A stretch of 64,000 nucleotides of DNA from Siphonodentalium dalli (lineage: Eukaryota > Mollusca > Scaphopoda > Gadilida > Siphonodentaliidae), in contig CP136064.1 in NCBI GenBank assembly GCA_032622095.1, positions 133,183,129 through 133,247,128 of the forward strand. Reading direction: 5' to 3'. The position numbers and the translations under genes are program-made. The notes beneath the pieces were generated by a model that searched no databases, was not told the origin of the DNA, and saw nothing but the letters and a program-made list of their open reading frames with translations. This document shows positions 39,756 to 50,762 of the stretch, piece after piece; position 1 is the stretch's first letter, and each line of letters begins with the position of its first letter.

Positions 39756-40234
39756 AGGTACTCAATCCGTAAAGAGGGTCCCCATCTCAACAGATTCCAA
39801 CAACAACAATCCGATCAGAGGGTCCTATATTACTATTTCTTTGGCTTTGGGGGTAAAAAATATTTGATTCGAGTCGAGGAACCCATCAAACAAATCTCAG
39901 AGTTATTAGATATTGATTTTTGAAATTCGTTAATTGCTCGAGATGAGTACTAATAACTGCCGTCAATTTGGTAACCTGCTCGAGATTTTACGCCAAAACT
40001 CTATTCAAACAGACAAGGATGGATAACTCTATAATCAAGTGGTAATAATAACGAAATTTTGACTGTCTTCTGGGCCAGAAAGAATTCCCGATAATGAAAA
40101 TTAATAGATTTCTAAAATCGATATCTAACAAATCTGAGCTTTGATGGGTGACTTCCTCGACTCGAATCAAATATTTTTGACCCCCGAAGCCATTGAAACA
40201 GTAATTGAGAGGAGTTTTATCGGATTGAGTACCT
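39756..40234. mobile_element. TTAA-flanked foldback element, 479 bp
   Basis: TTAA at 39,752-39,755 and 40,235-40,238 brackets AGGTACTCAATCCG and its complement CGGATTGAGTACCT. Long inner arms pair, including TATTTGATTCGAGTCGAGGA on both strands. It has no coding region. It is better preserved than the relative at 15,807-16,247. Partial relatives are at 42,165-42,255 and 46,325-46,430. Confidence 0.85.
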
Positions 40235-40424
40235 TTAATAAATGTATATACCACCACGTAGTATAAGTGATTTCACTTACTCGCGGCGAATCCGCCATTT
40301 GGTCTCCGGAGGTCAAAGTTAACAAGTAGCATCTATGTTTAGCATATGACTCCAGTCTGGGAATTCCCAAAATAAAATGGCAACAGGTCGTTATGAGGCC
40401 CCCACCCCCCCCCCCCCTTCGTAC

Positions 40425-40625
40425 GCCGTATTCCATGCCCTGTTATGAGGTACGCCGTATTCCGGCCCCTCTGTTAGGAGGTATTCGGTATTCCAAATAT
40501 ACCGGTATTCGTACGCCGACCTTCCAAAAAATGAAGTTTTCATATATTTTTATGTATTCCATATGACTGTTAACTGGTATTCCGTATTCCACCCTCTGTA
40601 TTAAGTGGTATTCCGTATTCCATGG
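40425..40625 (+). repeat. Degenerate GTATTCCGTATTCC repeats
   Basis: TACGCCGTATTCC, GTATTCGGTATTCC and GTATTCCGTATTCC occur about six times. The block is preceded by a C13 run at 40,405-40,418. Confidence 0.7.
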
Positions 40626-41404
40626 GAGTGGGGGTGGTGGCCTCCGTTATCGTATCGCAGGTGCGAGAACTTCATAAAACTATTTAAACACTCACCCTGG
40701 ATACATACGATACATAGGTTTCACACAGTAGATGGATTGGATGTATCACGTATGTTTTTGAGTTATTTTTTTAACGCAAGAACTCGCTATTTATCAGTAA
40801 CTTATGGGAAGTTCGTTGACAAAAAAGAGCGTCTGAATGTCTGCATCGTCACCAGATCCTAACTCTATAGATGACATGGCCACAAAACAATTCTTAAACA
40901 CGTAGTTGCACTCAGAATAAATGAAATTGAGCCATAAAATGTTGATAAAAAATTCTCGCACTCAGCTGTCGAATGTTTACAAATGGTCGAAATGGATGCT
41001 ACTTCTCAACTTTGACCTTTTACCGGCTTTTACTGGTGGGTTGGATAAAAAGCTAGGAATCGGACCATATGGAACCATCGGCCATTTTGAAAATCGCGAA
41101 CCAGTAAAAAGGCTTATTGTATGAAGGCCAAATTCACTTTTACTAATTATTTTGCTTAAGCTCAAATGTGTACATTCCCAATCAATATAGATCTTCCCTC
41201 AAAAATAAAATATGCTTCCCCATGTTTTAACTTCTAATGCGTGGTGGACTCTGCCACTATCAACAGGGTGTGTTTGGTAAGGTTGACCTGTGTAGAGTCC
41301 ATGTCAAGCAGGGCCCCGCATGGAGGAAGCTTAGTACGTACCCGACTTAGCAGGTAGAATAGAAAATTCCCCTGTCCTGCTACAGTCGGTAATCCGGTCG
41401 CTGA

Positions 41405-41940
41405 GTGAGCGAGCATGGAGCTTTATTTAGAATTCCTAGCTACACCATCACGGTCCTTCTCAGTACCTTCTATTGGTGGTACCACGGAAGCTGGATTCCA
41501 CCACGACCCGCCACTGCCGGGAACACAAGAGGGATGAGGCGGAAGAGGAAGACGCCGGTTCAGAGAAGAGGGGATCCAGCTCGGAAGGCTGAACAGAAGA
41601 AGAGGGCAGCTACAGCACCACCACCAGCCTCTTTCCACTCGGCGATGGAGACGGGAGAACATCATCTGATGCTACCGTGATGGACAGTGAGACATCTTTC
41701 TGTCCGATGACTCCAGAATACATCAGCCCGGAGTCATCCACCACCAGAGATCACAACCGAGCCTCTGTCGGCATAAATCCGGAGATTGTGGAAATCATCA
41801 GAAAGACACAGGCCGAATGTACGGAAATGGTAACGAGAAATAGCGAGAAATACCAACTACTCGACCTGCAACTCGAAAAGGCCGGCTCTCAACCAACAAC
41901 AATAACAGCAACAATAACAACAAAAACAACATCATCATAA
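41405..41940 (+). CDS. Unrecognised pair of overlapping charged open frames, probably one broken gene
   Basis: One frame (41,405-41,680) gives a basic stretch MRRKRKTPVQRRGDPARKAE. It stops at a TGA overlapping an ATG (TGATG, 41,678-41,682) of the next frame (to 41,940), which has NPEIVEIIRKTQAECTEMV and a Thr-rich end from CAACAATAAC repeats. The second frame extends upstream as an acidic stretch (RDEAEEEDAGSEKRG) interrupted by one stop, so a single decayed gene with acidic and helical parts is possible. No family is recognised; a transposon accessory protein is one option. Confidence 0.3.
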
Positions 41941-42164
41941 ACAGAACAAAGAAAGAAAAAGAAGTCACACAAAAAAGAATAAATAATTAGATCATTTTCA
42001 CATCACCTTCACCTTCACCATCTCATGTTCAATATAAAACCATTGCGTGACACCTCCAAAATTTCAAAGTGGGTTGTAGGGATGGTGTGCCGCCCCTTGC
42101 AAATCCTCCCGGGTATATCCCCAAATTCCCAATAAATAAAATTCCAAATTTATCATCAGACACT

Positions 42165-42255
42165 CCTAAATTACTATTTCGTTGGCTTCGGGGTAAAAAA
42201 TATTTGATTCGAGTCGATGAACCCACCCATCAAAGCTCAAAGTGATCAGATATCA
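42165..42255 (+). repeat. Partial copy of the TTAA foldback family
   Basis: Contains TTACTATTTCGTTGGCTTCG, GTAAAAAATATTTGATTCGA and CACCCATCAAAGCTCA, matching the inner arm of 39,756-40,234. Confidence 0.8.
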
Positions 42256-42576
42256 GACAAAATTGCGGATGAAGATGGATTTCGTCTCGACTTACAAAAG
42301 ACTTTGCCGTGGTCATTCGCTACATTTTCCCAAATTTTCCCGACCGAGGAGAGCGGGAATTTCTATTAGATCCACTTTTTCGGACTCCAAAATTTCGGTC
42401 CTGTTGACCGTTTATGACCCGGAACTTGTTTCGGACAATTTCGGTTTATTTTCGGACTTTGCCTATTTTCGAGGCATTTTTTGAACGTTTGACCCAGATA
42501 GGTAGATAGATAGATAGAAATGTTTTTATAGATGCAAAACAAGTAGACAGGTGAGCATAAGCGCTTATTTAAGAAA

Positions 42577-42689
42577 TGGATGTTGATTTTGTTGCGTTCC
42601 ATAGAATATGGATGCAAGTTGGTCTGACATTTTGTGTGGAACGCCAATTTGCATCCATACTCTATGGAACGCAAAAAATCAACATTCAT
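42577..42689. repeat. MITE-like hairpin, about 47-bp arms
   Basis: ATGTTGATTTTGTTGCGTTC and TATGGATGCAA at the left pair with their complements at the right, around a central TCTGACATTTTGTGTGG. An extra ATGGATGCAAGTTGG lies at 42,796. Confidence 0.85.
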
Positions 42690-42839
42690 TACTTATATTT
42701 ACACTCAACCGAGTCAATTGGCAGATTAAAAGAGTTTTAAGCGTCCATTTCCAACGTTATTATCGTGGCTCGGAGCAAGTTGCGTCTACACAAAAATGGA
42801 TGCAAGTTGGGGTCAGCGCGCGACGTCATGTGACGTAAT

Positions 42840-44180
42840 TTCGACCAACCAACGTCCTGAATTCATGTTCCCCAATATATACGAATGCATGTGTGAGTGT
42901 AAATATAAAAAAAAGAGCAATACAATTAAGTGTGACATTCATATAGTACAGATATACAAAATTCTAGATATAATATAAATATAACAAGAATGCAGCCTGA
43001 TAGTTCTGCAGAGGGACAAGATAGTGAATTAATATACGCATGAATATGCTCGGTCTGACAAGTCATGCCATCGATTGCCATCATAGCCTTTTGTGATTAC
43101 ACATGCCCTATTATCAACGTTAAAATTTGGAGACAGTTTCTTGAAAAATAATGTGAAATCCAGTAACTGTTGATTGGCTTAATCAATGTAATCCTATGTT
43201 TTCCAACACAAGTGTTTAGGAGGAACGTTCAAATGGTTATACGCATTAAACACTAATTGTGTTCATTGTTGTTTACTATTTGTGCACAAAAATACCTTTT
43301 AAAATGGACAAAAACATTTTTTTAAAACAGTCCAGCATGGCATTTTTTGGAAAATATTCAATACTAAGGATTCATCATGATAGGGCCATAAGTTGTTTTT
43401 TGTTTTTTGCACAAATGTGTTTAGCAATTCCAACACAGTGTATTTAACCTAGTATATTTAAGAGGTTTTTAGAAATACAGGGCACATGGATATCAATGTA
43501 TTGAGTTGTATGACTTAAAATATGGTATTTCATCATACCAGTTGTGTCACAAGGCAAATTTGGCTATACAATCGAACACTCATTTTGTTTAAGATCATTG
43601 TTGTCTTCTCAATCATAGATGCATAAAGTAATAATTTTTGTGCACAATCTAGTTAGGAAATTAATTCAACAGCAAGATATCCTTTTTTGAAATACTAGAC
43701 CATAAAATATGGATTTTAGCTAATTCTTAGAAATTGAGTCTCCACAATTAGACAAACTCCCAATTTTGTAGGCAGATAACTCGAAAAATACTCAGCGTAT
43801 TGGAAAATGTTTGCTGCTTTGTAATCAGAATTTTGTACTCTACAGAATGGATATACAAATGGAAGGACTTGTGAAATTGAGTTTTTTATAAACTTCCTTG
43901 AAAAGGCATAAATTGAGTATTTTACCAAATTTTGGCAAATTTATTTCACAAAATGTATAAATTTCGCCTTTCTTGATCCTTTTTTATTGTTAGTATGTTG
44001 TTTATAATGGGTTAATAGACTTATTCCTGCTAAAAAACATTGTGTTGCAATTAGTTTGAGGTTTGGCAGTTTTTTCTCATAACAATTAAAACTTGCTGCA
44101 TATGTTGTAAGATTTCAACACGAGGGGATGGCTGATAATGAAACTTGGACATTTCGGTCTGGTTCAAGGGGCATGCAGTT
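42840..44180. other. AT-rich spacer, no feature
   Basis: Very AT-rich, with short open frames and no domain or repeat that I can support. Confidence 0.5.
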
Positions 44181-44189
44181 AAGAGACCA

Positions 44190-44775
44190 ACCACGGGAAC
44201 ATACACATGAACTGTTCAAATATACCCGACAGTGTTCCATGCAATATAAGACCCGGGCCACACCGGGCCACACCAACCCAATATGACACGTCCGTGTGAC
44301 CTGCCTTGGAACATGACTTTATAAAATACACATGACTTTATAAAATAGACCCGAATGTGTCCCATGCAATATAAGTACGTACATCCAACCCCATGTCGCC
44401 ACGTCCCTACGTGTGAGAGCATGCGCATGCAATCTTAAAATAGACCCGACAGTGTCCAAAATAATATGAGTATGCGTGCACCTCAACCCCCTGTCGCCGC
44501 GTCACTGTTACCAGTCTTGGTAACGTACACATGAAATGTACACATGAAATGTCCAAATAGACCAACATTGTGCCATGCAATATGTACGTACATCAAAACC
44601 CTCTGTCGCCACGTCCCTACACGCGACAAGTCTTGAGAACATGCACATATAATGTTCACTGCGTCCCTACATGTAACCAGTCGTGAAAACATACACGTTA
44701 CGTGTTCAAACAGACACGACTGTCCCCGTGCACTATACGTACGCACAACCAACTCCCTATATCGTCATGTCCCTG
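44190..44775 (-). repeat. About 120-130-bp satellite, 4-5 copies, inverted relative of 36,490-36,890
   Basis: CCATGCAATATAAGTACGTA, CCCYNTGTCGCCACGTCCCT and CCAGTCGTGAGAACATACAC-type words recur. Read on the minus strand they match the satellite 8 kb to the left. Confidence 0.8.
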
Positions 44776-44894
44776 CAAGGCTGAGTGTACATTAAAAATA
44801 AGTTCCGCACAAGGAATGGCGTGCATGGGTTCTCATAAGACATAATCACTATGCTGCATGGCCACTTAAATCATCCCAATTAGACGCCACGCGG

Positions 44895-45510
44895 GCGGTT
44901 CGGGCTGTTCGCTTCATTGGCGGTGAACATAATCGGCGATGGTGACATAATTATCGAGGGTTAATTGCCAGGATATGTTGGGCAATATTCCTTATTGCTT
45001 CGCGAATCTATAGTCGACGTTAGTTCCGCTGTACCGACATATGTGGATGTGGAGTTCTTCGTGGTACTATTGCAACAATATTGAAATTCTGGAAAGTTAG
45101 GGGTTAATAGCGACACTTATGCGCGGCCGTGGCCGCAGCCCCCATCCGTGCGTGGTGGGTTTTCATGTGAACACATGGGCTGTCCTGACTTGTTTGCTTC
45201 ATCGCGAAAAGATCGTGATATCGCCATTTCGAGTGTTAATTGCCTGCCATGGCTTTGGTGGGCGATTCCCACTCGTTTATATATGGGAATATAGTCGATG
45301 GTAGTTCCGCTACATATATGTGTGGAGTTCTTAGTGGTACGCTGGCGAGATGGGGGTCCAGTCTGCCATGTCATGTCAATTTTTTATGCAGATACTATAT
45401 TGAAATTCTGGAAAGTTAGGGGTTAATATCGCCACAATTCTGCGTGGTCGCGGCCCCAAACAGTGCGTGTAGGCGTTTTCATGAAATCCCGCACTGTTCT
45501 GGTCTCTAAA
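44895..45510 (+). repeat. Tandem duplication, about 310-330 bp x 2
   Basis: Both copies contain TGTGGAGTTCTT(C/A)GTGGTAC, ATTGAAATTCTGGAAAGTTA and GGGGTTAATA(G/T)CG, and a CGCGGCC block. Confidence 0.75.
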
Positions 45511-46324
45511 ATCCCGCCTAAAAACCATGCGGCCGGTCTAGGCTGATTCGGATCCTAGCAGTTACGGGCGGTTTTTAGTCACGACACACTGTCAATATAT
45601 TTGGGCTGGTAATATGCTATTCGGGGCTGGATTAATACGATTCTGGGACATATAAAAAGAAAAGTAATCTTAATTTCGGACTAACATTTACTCCATGATG
45701 CCCATGCAAAATTCTTGACACAGCGTAAACGAAGTTTCGCGTATTATATATCCCCTTTGGGGGGAATAATATACAAAGTCAGATCCCTCAGTGCCTAAAA
45801 TTTATAATTGCCATAGCTTATCACAAACCAAAGATCAACATTATTGACATGATGTAAACGCCAATAAACGAAATTGAAATTCACTTTTTACCGGGCTCGG
45901 TCTCGGGGTAGCACTACATCTCGGGGTTGCACGACAACTTTTAATGTGTCCCAATAATTAACATTCTATAAATAGAACCACCAGCGCTATGGCATCGCAC
46001 AGGCGAAACAAGAATTTGTACATTAGTATAGGCAGTTTGGAGCTTCCCCATCTGTGATGTTTTTCACGATAACCAGTTTTCTTTGGGATACTCTGGATTC
46101 AACCGGAAGCTATTTAATGTGTATATCTATTCAAGCTCAGAACAAATCGGATTAATTTATTTGAAATTTTTTTTAGTTTATTTTTGGTAGTTTACTCAAA
46201 TAGCTGTACCAAATAGAGGATGCATAATTAAGGTGGCATTTAATTAGTAAGTTTGCATGTAATTTCTTTGTGAAAGGGGTTAGAAAGTCAGCCTTTCTAT
46301 ATAGAAATTTGAGTCGAGCAGTTA

Positions 46325-46430
46325 ATTTAGGCATTATATTTGGGCAATTAATCGACTATGATAACTGAAGCGGCATTTTTGGGATCTGATGATATGGGGA
46401 CCACAATTATCTGTCTGTTTTGCTGTTTTA
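46325..46430 (-). repeat. Diverged fragment of the TTAA foldback family
   Basis: GGGCAATTAATCGACTATGA, GAAGCGGCATTTTTG and ATCTGATGATATGGGGACC match, inverted, the left half of 15,807-16,247. The flanks 45,510-46,320 and 46,435-46,750 hold nothing else I can support. Confidence 0.6.
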
Positions 46431-46754
46431 GACAGGGGGGGGGTAGTAAAAATTTGAAGGAAGGTATGCCGGGGTGGTGGGTGGACCGAGGGTTAAAAAA
46501 ACGCGTGTTTTACAACCTCGTGCATTTTTTTTACTAAAGACCTTTTGTGCCCTTGTTTGACATTTGTAACAGTTTAAAACATATTATAAGGATTTATAAC
46601 TGCAACAAACACCATATTTATGTTACTGTGACCTCATATGGGCCTTAGTGGATATGACATTAAGCTATGGCATGTTGAATATGGGGCGTGTGGGGGGATT
46701 CCTTTCCGACACCCTTTGGAAAGAAGCTTCGAGAAATGTAAAACTGAAATAAAT

Positions 46755-47365
46755 AAACTTGTCTTGATGTAACTAAATCCTAGATCATTGTGTGCATGCA
46801 AAAAGAGCGAGCATCTGTCTACAAAATTAATGTGACTATCAATGGCTAGAATATAACTGTCATCACACTGTTCATCGGTGCATGAAGCCAATCGGTGAAA
46901 TATTTGCATGTCTATCAACTCATATGATCGGTCACTCTCACAACACCTAAAATATCCAAGTCTGGCATAGTGACTGTTTGTCATTTATTATAACAGAGGT
47001 TGCTCCAGTAGACTAACAAAAGTGTTACGGCATAATGCCATAATGGGCTGGTTGACAGACTAATCGGGAAATGGTTAGAAATTATGGAATTGTGTGTATC
47101 CTGTACAATGACCTAAGTTTGCATATATAAATAAACTTGTCCTGATGTAACTAATGCATAGATCATTGTGTGCATGGAAAAAGAGCGAGTAACTGTCTCA
47201 AACATTAATGTGACTTTCAATGGGTAGAAAATATCTGTTATCAGTGCATCAAGCCAATCAGTGAACTATTTTCATGTCTTTCAACTCAGATGATCTCTCA
47301 CAAGACCTAAAGTATCTGTATATAGTCTGGTATAGTGCTGTAACTGCTTGTCATCTATATACATG
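46755..47365 (+). repeat. Tandem duplication, about 235-bp unit, period about 370 bp
   Basis: AATAAACTTGTC(T/C)TGATGTAA, GATCATTGTGTGCATG, AAAAAGAGCGAG and GAAGCCAATC-type words occur in both copies (46,752-46,985 and 47,128-47,355). Confidence 0.85.
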
Positions 47366-48215
47366 TATATAAACAAGTAGGATCTATCCAGATTTTACTC
47401 TCAAACACCTGTACCGAGTTCAACCAAATTTGGTGTGGTGACTCGGGGTACCCTGGCGGATGTTATAATGGTATTAGTTTTTCAAACAATTTTAATTACA
47501 AAAATATGAAATAAAAGTGGTTTTGTTAAATTGAGCAAGGAAATAAATCTTTAAAAAATATATATTAAAACAATATATATAAATCAAAATGTTTCATGAC
47601 CAAATGTGCTTGATGCGCACAAAGGGGCCGCCGCTAAATGAAGGCTCTGTCTAAGATCAAAATGAGTGCAAAGTCCCACAGGTATCTCCTATGCTGAATA
47701 TACCACCCCCCCCCCCCTGGTTTTAGATGTTTATATCAAGAGCGGACAAACCAGAATCGCTACACGAGAAGGGGTGGACATAACCAGGACGGACCTTCAG
47801 GACTCGAAGCATATTATATGAGCAAGACGGCTGTCAATGACGGCTGTCAATCAAGGCTATAGGGTGGACATGGAGATGATGCATTGTCGAAATCCGGATG
47901 AAAAATGACCGATGTGAAGAGAAACAATCGTGTTTCGTGTGTATGGTATGTTCTATGGACAATTCTATCATTATTGTTAGTCAAGACGGACATTGGACAA
48001 TGACGTCAATGGCGCTGTTTTCGACCCCAATGAAACGGCATTGAGATACTATGTTCGGAATCGAACTGTTGTCTTTATCTTACAAACTTTAATCGACATC
48101 GTCCCTTACCATCTGAACTTTATTGCTATCTAAATTATCTAAACGAAAACCAACAAACCCTTGGTGCCGCGCCGGTAGACGAAAGGTGGGGAAAATTCGT
48201 TTGGGTTATATAGTA

Positions 48216-50034
48216 TGGCAAGCCGTTTTCACATTTTCGATTGATTTGGACTTAAGTCCAAATAGCGAATTGGACTTAAGTCCAATTACCACATAATTGT
48301 GAATTCGGCGAGGAATTGTACTTAAGTCCAAATGAATTACACTTAAGTCCAAATACCGATATTTTCATCTATTTGGACTTAAGTCCAATTCCTCGCCGAA
48401 TTCACAATTATGTGGTATTTGGACTTAAGTACAATTCATTTGGACTTAAGTACAATTCATTTGGACTTAAGTACAATTCATCTGTAAAAGAAACACCCCC
48501 ATCAGATATTAAGCAGGTCTGGTTTTGCTCATAGGGCGGAGTTGTGGGAAAATGGCCGTTTACATGTGGGTCTAATTCTTGTTGATCTTGTTAATTGTTA
48601 CCTTTTTCAACATATATAATGAATCAGCTCGATGGACGAGATCATATCAACAATAGCCCGTGTTGTAAGAAGTTCGGAACGATTTTTAACATATGATGAT
48701 GTCTGTCTGTCAAAACATTACATCGACTGAGTTGACATCGCTTGAGGTGGCCTCACTGACCAGGCTTCACTGATCAGTCAAAGCATTCTTTGATGTCTGC
48801 ATTTTATTAGTATGGTGGGTAAATGTCCGGTGGGTAATTGTCCGGGTGGGGAAATGTCCGTATACCGATAATAATGTTACCAGAGTCCGACCAGGTAGAT
48901 AAAATACCACCCCTTGCTCTTTATAATTTTAACCTGATAAAAAAGGTACAACTTATGTACAGGGTCCACACTCGATCGAGGCTGCGTGCACTAATGGCAT
49001 TATGACTGCTAATTTGTTTATATATTTGACCAAATTTATAGAAATAGTGGGCTAAAGCGTATGTTAACACTGAGTCTGAGAAATATATAATGTAAATTAT
49101 TTTTGCAATTTCCTTCTGATCAAGCCAATTGATGCAAAGAAGTCTCTGTAGAATAGATTGACAAAGTTAACTGAGGCTGTGCTTCACGCAGTCATTACAA
49201 TAGCAATAGAAGGGGAGTCACTCTAATCTATTGTTTTGGCATAATTCGACTTTCGAGTACACCCTTATTACATTGAGTTTGAAAACCGAGCAAATTATAC
49301 AAATAAGACACTTAGTAAATGCAATAAACGAAACTGCGTGTAGCATACACTACATGCTGTCAAATAACAATTGAATCAAGTCGTGAATTAATTTTCATTC
49401 ATGCATGCATTTAGCATTTATTAAGATCCAATTCGGATTCGAAACATTTTCAATCTCGGCATGCCGAAAACAAGCCACGTGGCAAAGGGGACGTACGGAG
49501 TCAAGCTATACGCTCATGCTATGATTTGTAAGTCCCGCGTACGGCGCGTAGCATAGGGGACTGAACTCTGTCTTGCAGTTTGGTACGGAGTTAGTCTTGA
49601 TTGACAGCCGTCTTGTGTATGCTTGGAGTCAGGAATGCCCTGGTTAGTACGGAGTTTGACTGTCAATCAAAACTTGCAGGAATATACCATTACAAAGAAG
49701 GGGACCATCGTTTCAAACCAGATGAATTGGACTTAAGTCCAAATGAATTGGACTTAAGTCCAAATCAATTCACTAATTGGACTTAAGTCCAAATAATTGG
49801 ACTTAAGTCCAATTAATTGGACTTAAGTCCAATTCATTTGGACTTAAGTCCAAATCAATTCGCTAATTGGACTTAAGTCCAATTCATTTGGACTTAAGTC
49901 CAATTCATTTGGACTTGAGTCCAATTCATTGGACTAAAGTCCAATTCATTGGACTTAAGTCCAAATAATTGGACTTAAGTCCAAATCATTGGACTTAAGT
50001 TCAAATCAATCAAAAATGTGAAAACGGCTTGCCA
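48216..50034. mobile_element. TA-flanked TIR element, 1.82 kb, with palindrome-rich ends
   Basis: The left end TGGCAAGCCGTTTTCACATT and the complementary right end ACGGCTTGCCA are flanked by TA (48,214-48,215 and 50,035-50,036). The ends continue as inverted ATTGATTTGGACTTAAG. Subterminal regions are arrays of GGACTTAAGTCC palindromes: eight on the left, thirteen on the right. An additional hairpin pairs 48,287-48,318 with 48,386-48,417 (CACAATTATGTGG core). The TA duplication resembles the Tc1/mariner/pogo group. The interior, about 48,490-49,720, has no transposase. Confidence 0.8.
49727..50003. repeat. Array of 13 CTTAAG-centred palindromes, type 2
   Basis: Units of the form (A)ATTGGACTTAAGTCCAA(T/A)T are separated by 0-9 bp. 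Ten keep a perfect GGACTTAAGTCC core and three carry one change. Some repeats are head to tail with CATT or AATT linkers. Confidence 0.95.
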
Positions 50035-50265
50035 TAATAGAGACCCACTTCTTCAGATATGATATACAAAAGATTCATGTGAAAATCGCGCAGATATACA
50101 ACATTCTCCTGATGTCAGCAAAGTTCTTAAGAATTAAAAAACATAGATGAAATAATTTCCAGTCAGATACGACCCAGGAATGACACAATTAGAGACGTCG
50201 ACGGCAGCAATTTAATTACATTAGTTGACTCTTCGAAACAATCGAAAAATAATCGCGGATCCTGC

Positions 50266-50762
50266 AGGCTGATTACACTGAACACACAATGGGTCCTCAA
50301 TAAATCGACTGAGATATCTGAACTAATTGAAATGTTTAACTGTTATGATCTACTTTCGTTGTGTGAAACTTTGTTATTGCCAGGAGAAGAAGGGCCAATT
50401 GCTGTGAACTGTTGTCCTGAAAACTATAATGCTCTTCTAGATTCCAGAGACGGCAACAATCGAGGAGGTGGTATAGGATGTATCTACATTTAAAAACTAA
50501 ATCTAACACGGGAAAATTAAGACCCAACCATACTCAAGTTTTAAGCACATGTACGTACTTTGTGATTTAGGGAACAAATCGCATGCCGAATGGGTGAGAG
50601 TAGTTATAATGTATCGACCACCGGAAAGGGAGTGTGGATGCCGAAGGTCGGAACTGTTTACACACTGCAAAAGTCTTTCAGCACCTTTTATCATTGTTGA
50701 TGACCTCAATTTTCGTATCGACGACCCCACGGACTTCTATACGAACACATATATGAATTTGC
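50266..50762 (+). pseudogene. LINE-C ORF2, N-terminal half of AP-like endonuclease
   Basis: The plus frame reads LITLNTQWVLNKSTEISELI, then DLLSLCETLLL (TETWL-type motif with catalytic Glu) and RGGGIGCIYI, to a stop at 50,491. A frameshifted continuation from about 50,590 reads VVIMYRPP..FIIVDDLNFRIDDPTD..TNTY. This is the endonuclease of a CR1/L2-like LINE. It ends exactly where minus-strand LINE-B begins, and the remainder of the endonuclease resumes at 62,821. The next expected residues (LLKQYELTKHVSG..GHTLD) are found there. Confidence 0.8.

Noticed and set aside
46634-46984. 116-codon minus-strand frame as a gene
   Set aside because: Mostly covered by one unit of a tandem duplication; the sister copy does not keep the frame.
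49727-50003. CRISPR-like regular repeats
   Set aside because: Units are palindromes with linkers of 0-9 bp, not repeats with unique 25-40-bp spacers, and the host is eukaryotic.
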